Shown here: positions 1 through 9,482 of the stretch, piece by piece | Layout: the number at the start of each line of letters is the position of its first letter | Position numbering within the stretch: position 1 is the stretch's first letter | NCBI GenBank assembly: GCA_963843645.1 | Contig: CAWJLE010000005.1 | Coordinates: forward strand, 372,001 to 436,000 | Source: CAWJLE01 sp963843645 | Lineage (GTDB): Bacteria > Chloroflexota > Anaerolineae > DAOTYC01 | Reading direction: 5' to 3' | Length of the DNA stretch: 64,000 nucleotides | Program-made: the position numbers and the translations under genes | The notes under the pieces: model-generated | Database searches by the model: none | Seen by the model: the letters and a program-made list of their open reading frames with translations, nothing else | Told to the model about the DNA's origin: nothing

Positions 1-275
1 TCAAACCATTGGGCTAATCCATCTGCAAGCTGCATGACATGGTCGTCGGAAGTAATGTACTGGTCGCAGTCGCCATTGCGCAGCGATTCAAAGTCACTTA
101 CGTCCTTTGCTTGCCTCCTGATAGTGGCCCTATTACGCATGCGTACGAATAGCAAGCCTCCACCACTAAGTATGGCCATCGCGGTCAGGCACACATGTAG
201 TGCAAACAGAGGAGCTTCCGTCATTTGTGGTTGTGGTGCATCTACATGTGCACTTAGATTGAATGCCTTCATCAT
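1..275 (-). CDS. Single-pass membrane protein, partial (C-terminus off window)
   Basis: Read on the minus strand, an ATG ATG start at 275 is preceded by a strong ribosome binding site (GGAGGA at 281-286, five bases upstream). The frame stays open for 91 codons to the window edge. The visible product has a short N-terminal part, one hydrophobic segment at about residues 22-45 followed by a basic stretch (VRMRNRATIRR), then an acidic soluble part. This suggests a type I or tail-inside anchor. I do not recognise the family. Base composition is lower in GC than the rest of the window and like the neighbouring genes to 3.6 kb. The opposite-strand ORF over the same bases lacks a ribosome binding site and looks like a shadow. 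Confidence 0.6.
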   Translation of the reverse strand, partial: MMKAFNLSAHVDAPQPQMTEAPLFALHVCLTAMAILSGGGLLFVRMRNRATIRRQAKDVSDFESLRNGDCDQYITSDDHVMQLADGLAQWF

Positions 276-601
276 TTCAATCCTCCTTATCACGGGGAGC
301 GGTATACAAAAAAAGCGTTGGTACATAAACGTCCCATCCGTCTACTTTAGAGAACGTAATGGGAGCGATTTTGTTTCCTGACTTCGCCATGCCGCCCGAA
401 GCTTTTCAATGTTTGGGAGATTCGGTTGATCGGGGAAGGATGAGGACTCTCGTAGTTGTGTGTGGCCACTCAATTGACAGCGCTCCTGTGCGCATAAAGG
501 GAGCAACTGCGCTCCCGGAAAGTCACGGGCCAGAGTTACTTCTGTCAGAACCGCTATGGACCTGATTATTCCTCGGTGCCTTCAGGGTTTCACGAAATTC
601 G
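276..601. other. Intergenic gap, no supported gene
   Basis: The gap lies between the partial membrane protein and the next minus-strand gene. A 68-codon plus-strand frame (359-565) has no ribosome binding site and no recognisable composition. I see no convincing promoter or terminator. Confidence 0.4.
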
Positions 602-1252
602 TCACGTCTGATTCCCTCCCGATGCTACATGTCGCTTAGGTAACTGGTTCAATTCCAGCGTAATCGGGTTGCGCTCAATGGCTTTATCACCCATTACTGC
701 AAACATACGCTGTAGCTCTTTACGTTCTGCAGATCGGAGAGGAAACATTGAGAGCAACTCCGCATAGCGCCTTCGTTTGAACAAGCGGAGATCTGAGTTG
801 TCGTGGTCAGAGCGTCCAGCTCCCACGAACTTCGAAAAGCCCACGCCTAAGCGTCCAGATGGTGAATGGCCAATTGGAGAGTGGTTCATTTCATCACCAA
901 AGCCCTCCTTCGTGCAGACCGCCTTAGCCCATTCGAGGTGCAGGAATGATAGACACATCTTATCGAATTCATTGAAGGAGACCCACCGGAACATGTGGTC
1001 GGCGATTGAGCGTAGAACCGCCTGATATGTGGCCACCTTTATTGCTACCCTGAGCAGTTTATCCCCAACCGGTGGACCACCACAGCCTTTCACCAACTTC
1101 TGATCGAACGCGGGGTCGTAGATCGATATTAAGCCAGCAATCGCCCGCCGGAGTTCCGCCCGTGTGGGTTGGTCAGTGGACATGAGAACATCAATCGCCT
1201 GCCTCACTATCACACGGTCGGAGAATGCGATTTGGGTTCTCGGATCCTCCAT
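602..1252 (-). CDS. Protein of unknown function (216 aa)
   Basis: The open frame of about 216 codons starts at ATG 1252, placed by an AAGGAGA box about ten bases upstream. A TTG at 1261 in the same frame sits too close to that box. The product is mixed alpha-helical and charged, with no signal peptide or membrane segment. Near residues 160-190 it has a run rich in Arg/Leu/Glu (RRRYAELLSMF, then ERKELQRMF) that could be a helical or DNA-binding segment. I do not recognise the family. It lies in the low-GC segment with the sigma-like and XRE-type genes but on the opposite strand. Confidence 0.55.
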   Translation of the reverse strand: MEDPRTQIAFSDRVIVRQAIDVLMSTDQPTRAELRRAIAGLISIYDPAFDQKLVKGCGGPPVGDKLLRVAIKVATYQAVLRSIADHMFRWVSFNEFDKMCLSFLHLEWAKAVCTKEGFGDEMNHSPIGHSPSGRLGVGFSKFVGAGRSDHDNSDLRLFKRRRYAELLSMFPLRSAERKELQRMFAVMGDKAIERNPITLELNQLPKRHVASGGNQT

Positions 1253-1601
1253 TTTCCCCAATCTCCTTCATGTATAAGCTTATAAGCTGCCTAATTCTCC
1301 GCGTCTGTAAGAAACCACTGGCCCCAATTGTCATCAACAAAAACCCTGGCGACTGAGAATCTGCCCTCACTAACATGAACGGAAATCTGGCGGGACTGTT
1401 TCCAGGCGCATTCTTATGTAGCGACCTGATCTCGGATTTTTCTCCCTTGCTCGGAACCCCTGGCTTAATGATTCGGCTAACATTGGCTGCTACATAGAGA
1501 CGATCTGGGGGTGCACACATTGAGCGCGACAAACATTTCGGCCAAGCTTTCCCTTGAAGCTGATGCCAATCGTTGACATGGATTCGTCTTAGGATATGCA
1601 A
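1191..1601 (-). CDS. Doubtful small ORF overlapping the 602-1252 gene
   Basis: This 136-codon frame begins with TTG, has no visible ribosome binding site and overlaps the start of the downstream gene by about 60 bases. Its composition is not obviously shadow-like, but nothing recognisable is present. It may be spurious, in which case 1253-1714 is simply the space between the two divergent units. Confidence 0.22.
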   Translation of the reverse strand: MHILRRIHVNDWHQLQGKAWPKCLSRSMCAPPDRLYVAANVSRIIKPGVPSKGEKSEIRSLHKNAPGNSPARFPFMLVRADSQSPGFLLMTIGASGFLQTRRIRQLISLYMKEIGENGGSENPNRILRPCDSEAGD

Positions 1602-1714
1602 GAAACGCTTTGGGTTCGATGTCGTTATAGTTAATGAGTGGGTTCAGTTGAATCCCCTAGCGTGAGAGCCGTTGATATTTTGCCTGATCAGTTTTCTGAG
1701 AGGAGGCACAGAAA

Positions 1715-2530
1715 TTGATCAAGACACCATTTGCATTGGGGCAGCTGTGGCCTGTGTACACATGTCTCTTCTCGTGGGCGTTTTCAGGGACCAGTAATGG
1801 CAACGACAACCCCGGCAAACAATTGAATCCAAGCGAAGCCCTTTCCGTTCAACAGGCCATCGAGATTATCAAAACAAGCGGGATGGATGACGGGAATTCT
1901 CAGAATTTCAGGGTAAATAGGGCAATCCAGCATTTGGTTAGCACCTTCAATGGTTTTATGCACAGCAGACTTCGAGCATCAGGGATTAATAATGAGTTGG
2001 ACCGTGAAGAGCTCATCCAGGACACCTGGAAAGGTATCCTACGGAACATCCATCGATTGAAATGGCAGGGAGACGCCAAGTTCGAGCATTATGTGGCAAG
2101 GACCCTCCGTAGAAAGGCAATCGACTTTTTTCGCAAGCATCGCAATGACCCCCATGTACTCGACTTCGATGTTTCACAACTTGAGGAGCCGGATCCAAAG
2201 TCGGTCCCTGGTTGCGGTCGTGATTCAATGGCGCATGTGGTCCAGGATGACCAGCCATCTTACTGTATGAACCCCGAGCAGAAACTCCTGGAAACGGAAG
2301 AGAGGCTCGAATTCCTCGAGTTCGTTACGTACCTACGGAAAGCGTGTCTGGGTCTTTTCCCTCTCGGTTGTCGAGAACGGCAGGTGATTGAGGCGTTATT
2401 CAACGGCCTGGACAATCAAGCCATAGCGTCTAAACTCGGAACGACAGACACCGCAGTGCGCGTCGCCAAATCCAAAGCACTCTGCAAGATTCGGCAAACG
2501 CTGCTGAGACGGCCGAAAGACCCTGCCTAG
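1715..2530 (+). CDS. Sigma-70 family RNA polymerase sigma factor (ECF-like)
   Basis: A 271-residue protein whose TTG start is chosen because AGGAGG (1701-1706) lies eight bases upstream. Region 2-like sequence covers about residues 70-140, with LDREELIQDTW as the region 2.2 core and FEHYVARTLRRKAIDFFRK as the following helix. A region 4 helix-turn-helix lies near residues 218-262 (RERQVIEALFNGLDNQAIA, then AVRVAKSKALCKIR). The spacer between regions 2 and 4 is long and acidic. No region 3 is seen, as expected for an ECF-type factor. The first 30 residues are unusually hydrophobic (LWPVYTCLFSWAF), which is odd for a sigma factor. An internal ATG at 1883 would remove them but lacks a good ribosome binding site. 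No anti-sigma gene is obvious beside it. It is followed by a tiny ORF and an XRE-type gene on the same strand. Confidence 0.85.
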   Translation: MIKTPFALGQLWPVYTCLFSWAFSGTSNGNDNPGKQLNPSEALSVQQAIEIIKTSGMDDGNSQNFRVNRAIQHLVSTFNGFMHSRLRASGINNELDREELIQDTWKGILRNIHRLKWQGDAKFEHYVARTLRRKAIDFFRKHRNDPHVLDFDVSQLEEPDPKSVPGCGRDSMAHVVQDDQPSYCMNPEQKLLETEERLEFLEFVTYLRKACLGLFPLGCRERQVIEALFNGLDNQAIASKLGTTDTAVRVAKSKALCKIRQTLLRRPKDPA

Positions 2531-2553
2531 ATTGAAGTGTTACCCACTGTTGC

Positions 2554-2712
2554 GTGGCAGAATCTCTGCAATATCTGCATGTCAACGCCAGCTTAGATAA
2601 GGAGGTGGTGTCTTTCGCCAAACGAGTGTTAGTAGATCGCGGCAGTTTGAGTGAGGAGAAAGGGTATGAAGACTCTACGAAAGCCATAAAGGCGGAATTG
2701 AAAGGAGAGTAG
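2554..2712 (+). CDS. Candidate 52-aa small protein between sigma factor and HTH gene
   Basis: A GTG-initiated frame of 52 codons fills the gap between the sigma factor and the XRE-type gene. Its TAG overlaps the ribosome binding site of the next gene (AAAGGAGAG). The product is charged and helix-prone (KEVVSFAKRVLVDRGSL, ending KAIKAELKGE), which looks protein-like. There is no clear ribosome binding site before this GTG; an AAGGAGG lies inside the frame near 2599, too close to the next GTG pair. It could be a translational-coupling ORF, a small regulator or chance. Confidence 0.33.
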   Translation: MAESLQYLHVNASLDKEVVSFAKRVLVDRGSLSEEKGYEDSTKAIKAELKGE

Positions 2713-2715
2713 GCT

Positions 2716-3366
2716 ATGCAGACGGGAGGCCTGCTATTGCAAGGGGTGTTCCGTGGTGTCAAGCTGGTTCGGCACGTCCTGCTCGGGCTCACGGCGTTGT
2801 TGAATCCACGGTACCTAGCGAAAGCTAGCCGAGATTCTAACGTTGATCAAACGGCTGAAGGACTCGCCGACTGGTACCTGAAATACAGGAAGTGCCAGAA
2901 GCCTGGGGAAGGCCTTGTTCGGACACCCTCCGAGGTCTTCGGTCTCTACGTCAAGGCAATCAGATGCCGACTGAGCTTGAGCAAGGAGGATTTGGCTGAA
3001 AGAATCGGAGTCGATGCAAACGAGATTTGTCTGCTTGAGCAGGGATTGCTGCCCGAAAAGCGGATGTCGTCTCCTGAATTCCTGGCGATGCTAGGAAATG
3101 CTCTGAACCATCCACTGGGGCTCGGCCAAGACGAGACGATCTTGTCCACGTTTTTGACTGGAACAACTGGATCTCCGGCAGGCCCCGCTACGCCAGCCGC
3201 GGTTCGGGCGCTAAGCTTTCAGATCCCGGGTAACGTTGGTAGGTCATCTTTTTGCAGTGTGGACCCATCAAAGGAGGCGACCGTTGAGGTTCTTTGTCTG
3301 TATCCGAATCCTAGTTCCAGCACAGGAGCTGGTGGACATCTGAGCGGCGCATGGAGGTCAAGCTGA
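2716..3366 (+). CDS. XRE-type helix-turn-helix protein (216 aa)
   Basis: The ATG at 2716 follows AAAGGAGAG by about eight bases. The N-terminal 30 residues are hydrophobic and basic. A lambda-repressor/XRE-like helix-turn-helix lies at about residues 76-112 (RLSLSKEDLAERIGVDANE, then an invariant-looking LEQG). The C-terminal third is Pro/Gly/Ser-rich and probably disordered. The gene follows the sigma-like gene and the 52-aa ORF on the same strand, with a terminator close behind, so the three probably form one transcription unit with a regulatory role. Targets are unknown. Confidence 0.7.
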   Translation: MQTGGLLLQGVFRGVKLVRHVLLGLTALLNPRYLAKASRDSNVDQTAEGLADWYLKYRKCQKPGEGLVRTPSEVFGLYVKAIRCRLSLSKEDLAERIGVDANEICLLEQGLLPEKRMSSPEFLAMLGNALNHPLGLGQDETILSTFLTGTTGSPAGPATPAAVRALSFQIPGNVGRSSFCSVDPSKEATVEVLCLYPNPSSSTGAGGHLSGAWRSS

Positions 3367-3398
3367 CCAGTTGCCCTTGCCTGGCAGTTCAAGGACGG

Positions 3399-3433
3399 AA
3401 AAGTCGTAATTCCTCGGAATTGCGACTTTTTCT
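3399..3433 (+). terminator. Rho-independent terminator after the XRE-type gene
   Basis: AAAAGTCGTAATTCC pairs with GGAATTGCGACTTTT (one G-U wobble), followed by further T residues. It lies 33 bases after the stop codon and closes the sigma/HTH unit. Confidence 0.8.
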
Positions 3434-3879
3434 TATATCTTTATTTGTGGGCACATCGACGAACAGATTGTTGTACGCAAAACCGGAAAACAGTCGCACG
3501 GGCTGGAAACTCCAGATGCTCTGCCACATGCTCACCCTCAGGCTTTCTTACACCCTTATTTGGGGTAACTCCGCACAATGCCTCACGCTTGTCTGATCAA
3601 ATGTCAATGCGAGGGCATTCCCCTCGAAAACTGCCGGACTAATATTCTCGGCTACAGACGTATTCAGACACCAACATTTCCCTTGGGTGGGTGACAAGAA
3701 AAGTTCCAAGTTCGCTGCACAGTCACAGCACGAGATTTCGTCCAGGGCCGACCCCACGCCGAGGCTCGCTGGTCAACCGACCCGGCCGCTCGCTCGCCGC
3801 GCTCCCCGGTGTCCCCGCCCAACACAACTCCTCCGTCTTCAGCGCAGTGACGAATTGCTAGCCCAGCGGCGCAGTGGTC
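3434..3879. other. Intergenic/degenerate region
   Basis: No frame here looks protein-coding. Base composition shifts from the low-GC left segment to the high-GC right part near 3.7 kb, so this marks the junction of the accessory segment with the sugar cluster. The minus-strand side may contain the last degraded codons of the GH31-like remnant. Confidence 0.35.
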
Positions 3880-4250
3880 TGGACCGTTCAAGGCGTCCAG
3901 CGTTTGACCGGCACACAGGTTTGGTCCATTCTCCCGCCGGAAGATGAACGGGCACCTGCATCGCTCGCGGATCCACGGCCGGCGCAAAGGTGAACTCGGA
4001 GCCGAACAGGTACTGGCACCGCAGCGGGGAGGCATTCGGGTCGTTCGGATAATCCAGGAAGGGATGGCGCGCCGCGGTCTCGATGCCGTCGTATTGGTCC
4101 GCGTCTGCAATTCATGGCCGAGCCAGAACAATACGACAGCAGATACGCGTGCCCGGGAGCCCCAGGCCGGCAGCGATGGGTGGATCGCCGACGGGTTCTC
4201 GGTCGCCCTCCCTTTCTGTGCATGCCTCCGCCGAATCCCGGATCTCCCGC
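3880..4250 (-). pseudogene. Degenerate remnant resembling GH31 alpha-glucosidase C-terminus
   Basis: Piecing minus-strand frames together gives DYPNDPNASP, then QYLFGSEFTFAPAVDP and VPVHLPAGEWTKP, then a TGQTLD-like stretch. This succession resembles the end of the GH31 catalytic barrel and the first C-terminal beta-domain (LFG...L.VAPV...VYLP.GEW...WTG). The pieces lie in different frames and no start or catalytic Asp region is present, so no functional enzyme is made. Family GH31 is my inference from a handful of motifs. The position directly downstream of the rhamnulokinase remnant fits a decayed glycoside-utilisation gene. Confidence 0.35.
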
Positions 4251-5751
4251 TCAGCAGTCCTGACACCCACATTGGATCGCGCGGAAGCGCTCGAATGCCG
4301 CCGCCCAGTCCGTGCCCCGCCGGGGTTCATAGTACTGCCGTTCGACGGAACGCGCCAGACTGCGCCGCGCCGCGGCCACGTCCGGTATGAACCCGGTCGC
4401 AATGGCCTGCACGATGACGTTGCCCAGAGCTGTCGCCTCCACGGGGCCGGCCACGACCGTCCGCCCGCACGCGTCGGCCGTCATCTGGCACAGCAGGTGA
4501 TTCCGGCTGCCGCCGCCCACGATGCGGATCGTGCCCAGGCGACGACCAGTCAGTTGCTCGAGCGCCTCGACCGTCTGGCGGTACTTGAACGCCAGACTCT
4601 CGAGGCAGCAGCGCACCGTCTCGCCGATCGTCTCCGGTGTGGGCTGGCCGGTCCGCCGGCAGTAGCCGCGGATAGCCGCGGGCATGTCCGGAGGGTTCCA
4701 GAAGGCCGGGCTGTCGGGATCGATCAGGCTGCGGAATGGCCGCGCCGCCTCAGCCAGCTGCATGAGCCGGGGCCAGTCGAAGTCCGGTCCCTCTCTCTGC
4801 CACTGGCAATGGCACTGCTGGAGAAGCCACATGCCCGTCACGTTCTTCAGCAGCCGGATCGTGCTCATCGACGCCCTGCTCGTTCCCAAAATTCAGGGCC
4901 TGAACCTGCTCGTCGAGGATCGGCGCCTGGAGCTCGACGCCGACGAGGCTCCAGGTACCGCTGCTGATGAACGCACTCGTTTCGTCCAGGTCTGGGACCG
5001 CGGCGACCGCGCTGGCCGTATCGTGGCTGCCCGGAGTGACCACCACGGCCCCCGAGCCCCAGCCGACGTGGCTCGCGACCTCCGGCTTCAGCTCGTCCAG
5101 GACCGTGCCCGGTGCGACCAGCGGCGGCAGAAGGTGCGTTGGCACACCCAAGTCCGCCAGCAGGGCTGGTCGACCAGCAGCGCGTCCGGCTGTCCAACAT
5201 CTGGGTGGTCGAGGCGACGGAGTACTCGCAAACCTTGCGGCCGGACAGCCAGTAGTGGAGCAGGTCCGGCAACATCAAGAAGGTGCGCGCAATCTCCAAC
5301 TGGGGATCGTGGCTCTGGGACATGCTGAGAAGCTGGTAGAGGGTACAATTCTGCGAGACCTGGACTCCGGTTTCCTCGAAGATCCGGGCGGCGGGCACGC
5401 CGCTCAAACGCGCGCTCGAGCATGCCTTCGGTCCGGCGGTCCCGATAGTGGTAGGGGTTGCCGATCAGGCGACCGGCGGCATCCAGGAGGCCGTAGTCCA
5501 CGCCCCAGGTATCGACACCCATGCTCGTGGCGCGGGCCTCGAACTCCGCCGCGTAGCGGACCAGGCCGGCCTGGATCTCCGACCACAGCCGCAGGACGTC
5601 CCAGTAGATGTGCCCGTCCACGAGGACCGGGCCGTTGGCGAAACGATGGAGCTTCTTCAGGCGGCACGCGCGACCCATCCCATTGACCGACCAGGACGCG
5701 TCCTCCGGACGCGCCCAGATCCACCGCGACGAAGTTGGCTGTGTCGTTCAT
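4251..5751 (-). pseudogene. rhaK: Rhamnulokinase (FGGY kinase), frameshifted
   Basis: Minus-strand frames together cover a whole rhamnulokinase of about 490 residues, which would phosphorylate L-rhamnulose (or a similar ketose) with ATP. The start is ATG 5751, two bases after the permease stop. In order: the N-terminal phosphate-binding motif VAVDLGASGGRV; then RFANGPVLVDGHIYWDVLRL; LPDLLHYWLSGRKVCEYSVA; VTPGSHDTASAVAAVP with SSGTWSLVGVE; and RIVGGGSRNHLLCQMTADA near the end. These blocks lie in at least four successive frames, with shifts near 5670, 5405, 5165 and 4875. At 5405 the reading suggests one extra G. Conserved motifs are intact across all breaks, so either recent decay or assembly indels could explain it. 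Confidence 0.8.
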
Positions 5752-5753
5752 GG

Positions 5754-6772
5754 TCACTTGATGATCGGCATCTTGCCGCGATCGATGGTCAGGGCGACGG
5801 CCAGGATGAGGATGGCGCCGTAAACCATTGCTGGGCGTACACATTGACGCCGACGACGTTCATGCCGGTATCCAGCGCCGCGATCAGGAGCGCGCCGACC
5901 ACGGTTCGTAAGAACGCCGCCCACACCCCCGCTGATGGCAGTGCCGCCCAGGATGACGATAGCGATGGCCTTCAGCAGGAAGCCGTCCGCGATACGGGCC
6001 GACCCGCCGGACATCCGGGCGGTCAGAACGCGCCGCAGAAAGCGGCCAGCGTGCCGGACAGGACGAAGGCCAGCGTCTTGTACTTCGCGACGTCCACGCC
6101 GGACAGCTTCGCCGCCGGCTCGCCCGCCCCAATGGCCATGATCGAGCGCCCGAAGCGCGTATACCGCTGCAGGACGAAGACAGCATCGACACCAGGAAGC
6201 CAATGATGATCTCGTTCGGGATGCCGAAGATGGTGCGCCGATCGACCCATTCGTCAGGAAATGCGCCTTACCTGCAGCACCCCATTGGGCGTGGCGTTGG
6301 AGATGGTGAAGCCCAACACCGGTCCACACACCCATCGCGCCCAAGGAGGCCACGAACGAAGGGATGCGCGCGCGGGCGTGCACGACGCCGGTCAGCGAGC
6401 CCGCCACGGCGCCGACGGATGACCGACGACGAAGACAGCCGAACCCAGGGTGGGTACCAGCATCGCGGCGACGATGCTGGCTAAGGAGGCCACGGCTGCC
6501 ACCGAGAGGTCGATCCCGCCCATCAGGATGACGAACGTCTGCCCCAGGCCCATGATGAGCAAAGTCACGATTTGCACGAAGATGTTCTCGAAGTTGCCCG
6601 GTCGTCAGGAAGTTGGCGTTGCCGATAGTCATCACCGATGATCATCAGGATCAGCACGCCGATCGGCGATAGTGCGCTCAATTGGCCGCTCTCGTCCGTT
6701 CCTTGAGCCTGGCCGCCACGCCCGAAGTGAGCGTCTGAGTCTCGTCAGGCGCGAACCGTTGATGTCTTTCAT
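5754..6772 (-). pseudogene. CUT2 sugar ABC permease (RbsC/RhaP-type), frameshifted
   Basis: The start is ATG 6772, just downstream of the ATPase gene. Recognisable permease blocks lie in alternating frames: an N-terminus beginning MKDINGSRL, GNANFLTTGQL, LGQTFVILMGGIDLSVAAVA, ARIPSFVASLGAMGVW, YTRFGRSIMAIGAGEPAAKL, AIVILGGTAISGGVGGVL and a final TIDRGKMPIIK. The last block matches the end of the intact partner permease (DRSKIPIIK). At least five frame changes occur in about 1 kb. An intact version would form the membrane channel with the other permease. It lies two bases before the kinase, so the operon layout is normal. Confidence 0.75.
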
Positions 6773-6825
6773 TGATCATCCCTCATTTCGCTATTTCAGT
6801 TGGGTCTTCGCGATCGCGCCCTGCC

Positions 6826-8345
6826 TCACATCATGTACTGGATGATGTCCACCGGCTGGGCTTGTGTCCGACCGGTGCATCGAATCGATGCTGGATGACG
6901 GCCGTCTTTCATCGCCAAGATGGTGTTGCTCAGCCCGATCGTCTCCTCCAGGGTGTCACCGACGAGGATGATTGCGATGCCCTGCCTGGCCAACTGGCGG
7001 ATCACCTCGTACACTTCTTCCTTTGCACCGACGTCCAGCCCGCGCGTGGGATGATCCAGTATCAGGACTTTGACCTGCGAGGCAAGCCACTTGGCGAGCA
7101 CGACCTTCTGTTGATTGCCGCCGCTAAGGTTCAGGCAGAGCGCCCGTTGGCTGGGTGTTTTGATGTTCAGCCGCTTGATCCACCTGTTGGCGACCTTCGC
7201 TTCCCGGCCGTAGCTCTGAGACTCCGGCCTGCATGATCTCCTCCAGGCTGGACAGGGTAATGTTCGGGGCAACGCCCAGGTACAGGATCACGCCCTCGGT
7301 GCGGCGCTCCTGGGGCACGTAGCCAATGCCGTGGTCGATGGCGTGGATCGGGGAACGAAGCGAAATGGCCCGGCCACCGATCTCGATGATCCCGGCAGTC
7401 AGGCTCGATTCGCGCCGAACAGGCACCGGCACAGTTCCTCCCGCCCAGAGCCCAGGACGCCACAGATACCGAGAATCTCGCCCTTGTGCAGGTCGAAACT
7501 GACGTCCCGAAGACGTCCCTCCTGGCACAAATTCCTCACGCTGAGAATCACCTCATCAGAGTACGGGACCTGCTCCGCTTCGCGATAGTATTCTGCCTGA
7601 AGCTCCCGGCCGACCATGAGACGGTGTAGCTCCGCGATACTCGTGTCTTTGGTGTTGAACGTCGCGCACGTGCTGGCCGTCTTTCAGTACCGTGACCCGG
7701 TCGGTTAGCTGCATGATCTCGTCCAGGCGGTGCGAGATGAAGATGATTGATGCCTTTTGCTTGAGGCGCCGGAGCGCATCAAACAGCTCGTCAACCTCTT
7801 CCTTTTGCAAAACCGAAGTCGGCTCGTCGAGAATCAGCACGGCTCGGCGCTGATCCGCTCTTCGAGGCACATGGCCTTGGCGATTTCAATCATTTGGCGT
7901 TCGGCGAACGTGAGGTCCGCGGTGTAAGCCTGCGGGACTCTACCGTGGAGCCGACCTTATCGAACTGCTTCCGGGCCTCCACACTCATCTGTTGCCAATT
8001 GATGACAGCGAAGTGAATGAAGTGCTCTTCGTTCCCAAGGAAGATGTTCTCGCGAACACTGATGTTGGGCAGGAGGGATTGCTCCTGAAAGACCATCGCA
8101 ATGCCGCATTCGCCGGCTTCTTTCGGGCTACGCGGCGCAATCTTCTTGCCGCGCAAAATGATCTCGCCGCTATCTGCGGAATAGACTCCGGCCAAGATCT
8201 TCAGCAGCGTCGATTTGCCCGCGCCGTTTTCCCCAACCAGTCCCAAGATTTCGTGCTGCCGAAGGTTGAGGCTCACGTGATCGAGTGCCCTAACAGCGGG
8301 GAACGATTTTGATACGTCACGAACTTCGAGAACGGTTTCCGCCAT
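6826..8345 (-). pseudogene. Sugar ABC transporter ATPase with two ABC domains (RhaT/RbsA-type), frameshifted
   Basis: This is the usual tandem ABC ATPase of CUT2 importers (about 500 residues). ATG 8345 begins an intact first 130 residues with Walker A GENGAGKST and the Q-loop FQEQSLLPNISVRENIF. After a shift near 7880 come Walker B LILDEPTSVL and the H-loop ISHRLDEIM. Then come the second nucleotide domain (GICGVLGSGREELCR), YVPQERRTEGVI, the signature LNLSGGNQQKVVLAKWLA and Walker B-like LILDHPTRGLDVGAKEEVY. His replaces the usual Glu in this last motif, so the second site may be weak. About four or five frame changes separate these blocks. Confidence 0.8.
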
Positions 8346-8378
8346 CTCTGCTCGCTCTCCTGTTCAATGTCCCGGCTC

Positions 8379-9398
8379 TCACTTAATGATCGGAATCTTC
8401 GATCGGTCCAGCGTGAGAATGACTGCTCCGGTGACGATAATACCGAGCACGCTTTGCTGGATGAAAGGGTGCACATTCAGGAGGATCATCCCGTTATTGA
8501 TTACGGTGACAATCAGTACGCCGATCAGCGTTTGCAGGACGCCACCGACGCCACCTGTCAACGCGGTGCCCCCCACGACGACGGAGGTCACGGCCGGGAA
8601 GAGGAAATCCCCTACTTTCGAGCTGCTCTGACCGAGGCGCGCGCAAACGAGAACACCCGCGATTCCCAGGTAGAGACCCCCGAATGTGAAGATGAAGATC
8701 TTAAATCGATCAACCGGGATGCCGGAGAGTCGGGCCAGGTCCTCTCCGCCGCCGATCGAGAAAACGTAACGCCCCAACCGTGTATATCGTTCAACAAACA
8801 GCGCGATGAGAAACAACACGATGGCGAAGACCGCGAGATTTGGCACTCCCAGCGTCATCCCGCGCCCTATCCAGCCAACCAGAAACGGATCATTAACGCG
8901 GACTGGATAGCCCCCAAACACCCACGTTGCCAAGCCGACGCCGACGGACAGCATCCCCAGAGTGACCATGAAAGACGGGATACGCAACTTGGCATGGATC
9001 ACGCCGTTCATGAAGCCCATGAAAGTGACGATGGCGACGGCAGCGATGACGCCAAGAATCCCATAATTGTTGGCGTTGCGATCATTTAGGACGAGCAGAC
9101 TGGCAAAAACGCAAGAGACTGCCATCAGCCCTTCCACGGACAGGTCGATGCAACCCATCAGAATGACGAACGTAGGGCCGATGGCGACAACGAGGAGCAC
9201 TGCTGCCTGCTTGCTGAAGTTCCGAAAGCTCTGCATAGTCAGGAATCGGTCACTCAACAGGCTCACGACCACGACCAGGGCTATCAGGGTCAGTAACGGT
9301 CCCCACCGGACCGCGACCTGCGATAGGTTCGTCTTCTTACGCGCTCTCGCGGTACGGGACCGCTTCTCAATCTGTCTCTCCGGTGTCGAAGTCGTCAT
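8379..9398 (-). CDS. CUT2 sugar ABC transporter permease, intact
   Basis: A 339-residue inner-membrane permease of the RbsC/RhaP/RhaQ family with about ten hydrophobic segments. Family hallmarks are ILMGCIDLSVEGLMAVSC (the cytoplasmic EAA-like loop), RIPSFMVTLGMLSVG and TALTGGVGGVLQTLIGV near the C-terminus. The start is ATG 9398, because GGAGG lies seven bases upstream; a GTG two codons earlier is less well spaced. It lies between the binding protein and the ATPase and is the only complete membrane component of this importer in the window. The substrate is inferred to be L-rhamnose or a related deoxysugar, from the RhaS-T-P-Q-K-like gene order. Confidence 0.88.
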   Translation of the reverse strand: MTTSTPERQIEKRSRTARARKKTNLSQVAVRWGPLLTLIALVVVVSLLSDRFLTMQSFRNFSKQAAVLLVVAIGPTFVILMGCIDLSVEGLMAVSCVFASLLVLNDRNANNYGILGVIAAVAIVTFMGFMNGVIHAKLRIPSFMVTLGMLSVGVGLATWVFGGYPVRVNDPFLVGWIGRGMTLGVPNLAVFAIVLFLIALFVERYTRLGRYVFSIGGGEDLARLSGIPVDRFKIFIFTFGGLYLGIAGVLVCARLGQSSSKVGDFLFPAVTSVVVGGTALTGGVGGVLQTLIGVLIVTVINNGMILLNVHPFIQQSVLGIIVTGAVILTLDRSKIPIIK

Positions 9399-9482
9399 CT
9401 TCACGCCTCCAGGATCACTTTCCGGCCGAACGACTGGGGCGAGTTCCTCGGTGCGAGGGCCCGGGAACCCGCCCAGCCAAGC

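Noticed and set aside
34..381. 115-codon plus-strand ORF
   Set aside because: The opposite strand has the ribosome binding site and a plausible membrane protein.
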